Source of the DNA: an uncultured Clostridia bacterium
GTDB lineage: Bacteria > Bacillota > Clostridia > Christensenellales > Aristaeellaceae
Direction of reading: 5' to 3'
NCBI GenBank assembly: GCA_946615785.1
Contig: CAMOIA010000057.1
Location: 1-8,265, forward strand
DNA length: 8,265 bases
The translations under genes were made by a program, and so were the position numbers. This document shows positions 6,643-8,265 of the stretch, piece after piece. The stretch's first letter is position 1; every line of letters starts with the position of its first letter. The notes beneath the pieces were generated by a model, which was given only the letters and a program-made list of their open reading frames with translations, ran no database searches and was not told the origin of the DNA.

Positions 6643-6648
6643 AGGGGG
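6643..6648 (+). promoter_or_regulatory. Ribosome binding site setting the solute-binding protein start
   Basis: AGGGGG lies nine bases before the ATG at 6658. The same frame is open upstream to a TTG at 6598, but that start would lie upstream of the -10 box and bury the signal peptide, so it is rejected. Confidence 0.7.
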
Positions 6649-6657
6649 TTTCGGCGT

Positions 6658-8175
6658 ATGGGAAAGCGCGTTTCCTGTCTGTTTCTGACCATGGTCCTGC
6701 TGTTTACAGCGGTTCTTTGCGCGCATGCGGAAGATGTGCAGGCCTATCGCCTTGCGGGGCTTGACGAAACGGAATACCGCACCTGGAGCGGCCATCCGTT
6801 TTTTGAGGGCATGGAAAAGCTGACGGGCATTCGCGTCGAGGCACAGCAGTTTACGACCGCCGCGGCCTGGCAGGCCCAGAAGGAAGCCTACCTGCAGGGG
6901 GGCGATTTGCCGGACGCACTGTTCAAGGCGCAGCTTTCCACGGCAGAGTGCATGACCATGGTCGACGCAGGCGTGATCGTGGATCTCAAACCCTATCTTG
7001 AAACCTGCATGCCGAATTTTTCGGCCATGTGCGAAAAAAATCCCGCGATTCTTGACGCCATTACCCTTCCCGGCGGACAGATCGCGGCCCTTCCCTACAT
7101 CAACGAGCTCCCCACCCAGAACGTGATGTGGGTGAACAACGCCTTCCTTTCCCGCCTGAATCTGAAAGCGCCGACAAGCCGCGAGGAGTTTGTGCAGGTG
7201 CTGCGCGCCTTCAAGGAAAAGGACGCGAATGGGAACGGCAACCCGAACGACGAGATCCCGATGGCGTTTCTCGGCCCCTTCGATTTGAAATTCCTGGCGC
7301 ATGCCTTCGGCCTTGTCGCCAATGATTACAATATCTTTGCCGACGAGAGCGGGACCGTCCGGTTCATGCCCCTTGAAAGCGAATTCCCGGACTTCATCCG
7401 CTGGTGCCGTGAACTGTATGCAGAAGGGCTGCTGGATCGAAACGGATTTGCAACCGCGGACACGATGCGGACGGTGACCACGGACACGAATCCGCAAATT
7501 TACGGCGTGCTGCTCGCGCCCATGATCACAACCATCCTGCCGGCTTCGTGGATCGGCGATTACCAGGTCCTGATGCCGCTTGCGTATGAAGACAGGCAAA
7601 TCTACCGGGACTTTGGCTCGGGCATCATCCGCGGCACCTTTGCGGTGACAAGCGCCTGCAGGGACGTTCCCGGGCTGCTTGCCTGGGCGGACGCGCTGTA
7701 CACCGAAGAGGGCAGCATCCTTGCCTCCGTCGGCACAAAGAATGTGGACTATCTGGTGGACGGCGACGGCACCTGGCGGCTGACGGAAAGCGCTTCGCAG
7801 AACAGCTACCATACGGTTGCGGCCACCATCACCTCTTCCGCTGCGATTCCCGGTTTTAGCGCCCAGGCCTTCCAGTCCCGCTTTCAGGACAGCAAGATCA
7901 CCTCGATCATCGATCAGCTGGAAGCGTTCCAGGCCTTCTGCGTGCTCCCCTTCCCCTATGTAAACCTGACAAAAGAGGAATCGGAGAGCATTTTGAGCCT
8001 GCAGGAAAAGCTCGGCATGCTGGTGGATATGCGCATTGCCCAGTGGGTGCTTGGCGAAGAAGAGATCACGGACGAAAGCTTTGCGCAGTTCAGGCAGGAT
8101 TTGAACGAGGCGGGCCTGGAAGCGTTTCTCAGCTTCTGGCAGAAGATCTATGACGCGCAGGGAGGAAAAAACTGA
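6658..8175 (+). CDS. Secreted extracellular solute-binding protein (family 1, LipO/YtcQ-like)
   Basis: This is the substrate-capture component of an ABC importer, probably for sugars or oligosaccharides; the actual ligand cannot be read. The 505-residue precursor starts with a clear signal peptide: basic MGKR, a hydrophobic core to about residue 20, and AHA followed by E25 as a likely signal peptidase I site. C21 is preceded by leucine, not Gly/Ala/Ser, so a lipobox is not evident. The mature part shows the pattern of this subfamily: GGDLPDALF (81-89), ALPYINELPTQNVMWVNNAFLSRL (144-167), PTSREEF (172-178), and D189 to E199 with spacing like a calcium-binding loop, as in LipO-type proteins (D.NGNG..DEIP). 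The typical length is 500-550. No permease or ATPase gene is in the window. The stop overlaps the next start as TGATG. Confidence 0.88.
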   Translation: MGKRVSCLFLTMVLLFTAVLCAHAEDVQAYRLAGLDETEYRTWSGHPFFEGMEKLTGIRVEAQQFTTAAAWQAQKEAYLQGGDLPDALFKAQLSTAECMTMVDAGVIVDLKPYLETCMPNFSAMCEKNPAILDAITLPGGQIAALPYINELPTQNVMWVNNAFLSRLNLKAPTSREEFVQVLRAFKEKDANGNGNPNDEIPMAFLGPFDLKFLAHAFGLVANDYNIFADESGTVRFMPLESEFPDFIRWCRELYAEGLLDRNGFATADTMRTVTTDTNPQIYGVLLAPMITTILPASWIGDYQVLMPLAYEDRQIYRDFGSGIIRGTFAVTSACRDVPGLLAWADALYTEEGSILASVGTKNVDYLVDGDGTWRLTESASQNSYHTVAATITSSAAIPGFSAQAFQSRFQDSKITSIIDQLEAFQAFCVLPFPYVNLTKEESESILSLQEKLGMLVDMRIAQWVLGEEEITDESFAQFRQDLNEAGLEAFLSFWQKIYDAQGGKN

Positions 8176-8265
8176 TGGACATTTATACATCCATGCTGGC
8201 AAAAATCCGGTCCCGTGAGGGCCTGGAACGCCTTTCCCAGCTCTACAGCGGCAGGGACGGCGCCT
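8175..8265 (+). CDS. 5' end of a gene cut by the window edge, possibly galactokinase-like
   Basis: An ATG overlaps the stop of the solute-binding protein gene (TGATG) and has GGGAGG at 8160-8165 nine bases before it, so this is a real, probably co-translated gene. The 30 visible residues begin MDIYTSMLAKIRSREG and end with LERLSQLYSGRDGA. They have no signal peptide or membrane segment, so the product is probably cytosolic and not a permease. The LxxLYx pattern recalls the N-terminal helix of some Clostridia galactokinases, which would suit a sugar-binding neighbour, but this is a weak recall-based guess. Confidence 0.6.
   Translation, partial: MDIYTSMLAKIRSREGLERLSQLYSGRDGA

Noticed and set aside
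5259..6692. 477-residue open frame on the - strand across thiI
   Set aside because: It is antisense to a gene with full THUMP and PP-loop motifs; the translation is His/Arg/Asp-rich without domains, typical of a shadow frame.
6547..8202. 551-residue open frame on the - strand across the whole solute-binding protein gene
   Set aside because: It mirrors the codon pattern of the real + strand gene in GC-rich DNA, shows no recognisable domain, is rich in His/Arg as antisense translations usually are, and has no convincing start region. The + strand frame has a signal peptide and family motifs.
1..8265. CRISPR array, tRNA, rRNA, riboswitch, insertion sequence or attachment site
   Set aside because: No regularly spaced repeats, no cloverleaf-like gap, no transposase-like frame and no long direct or inverted repeats were seen; non-coding gaps total well under 250 bases.

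Overview
The window is a compact, high-GC stretch in which every convincing gene lies on the + strand. Genes abut or overlap by a few bases and most have strong GGAGG-type ribosome binding sites. The content points to a Gram-positive anaerobe of the class Clostridia: xseA-xseB-ispA followed by a DUF212 (YuiD-type) protein, a DUF6106-like membrane protein, a NifS-type desulfurase next to a ThiI without rhodanese domain, and a LipO/YtcQ-type solute-binding protein. The genus cannot be read from the sequence; a gut Clostridia lineage is an inference.

Bases 1-3165 hold a housekeeping cluster: folD (one-carbon folate metabolism), xseA and xseB (the two subunits of exonuclease VII) and a farnesyl/geranyl diphosphate synthase gene (ispA). 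The coding regions overlap at each junction (folD/xseA by ATGA, xseA/xseB by about 47 bases, xseB/ispA by 11 bases), so translation is probably coupled. Eighteen bases after ispA comes a DUF212 membrane protein, which commonly follows ispA in Clostridia.

Bases 3644-6560 continue the same run. A DUF6106-like protein with two membrane helices comes first, then a cysteine desulfurase with a TTG start, then thiI. The last two form a recognisable sulfur-transfer pair: the desulfurase takes sulfur from cysteine, and ThiI uses it for 4-thiouridine in tRNA and possibly for thiamine thiazole. In many Clostridia dxs follows ispA/DUF212; it is not in this window.

Bases 6561-6657 are the only real intergenic gap. 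They hold a perfect TATAAT -10 box and a good ribosome binding site, and they separate a second transcription unit. That unit begins with a secreted extracellular solute-binding protein (probably for carbohydrate or glycan fragments) and continues, with a TGATG stop/start overlap, into a gene cut by the window edge. Its 30 visible residues weakly suggest a galactokinase-type start.

I found no rRNA, tRNA, CRISPR array, insertion sequence, attachment site or clear intrinsic terminator. No obviously new multi-gene system is visible. The points most worth a second look are the DUF6106-like protein, the displaced ribosome binding site before thiI, the solute-binding protein's lack of a lipobox, and the unexplained 60 bases after thiI.
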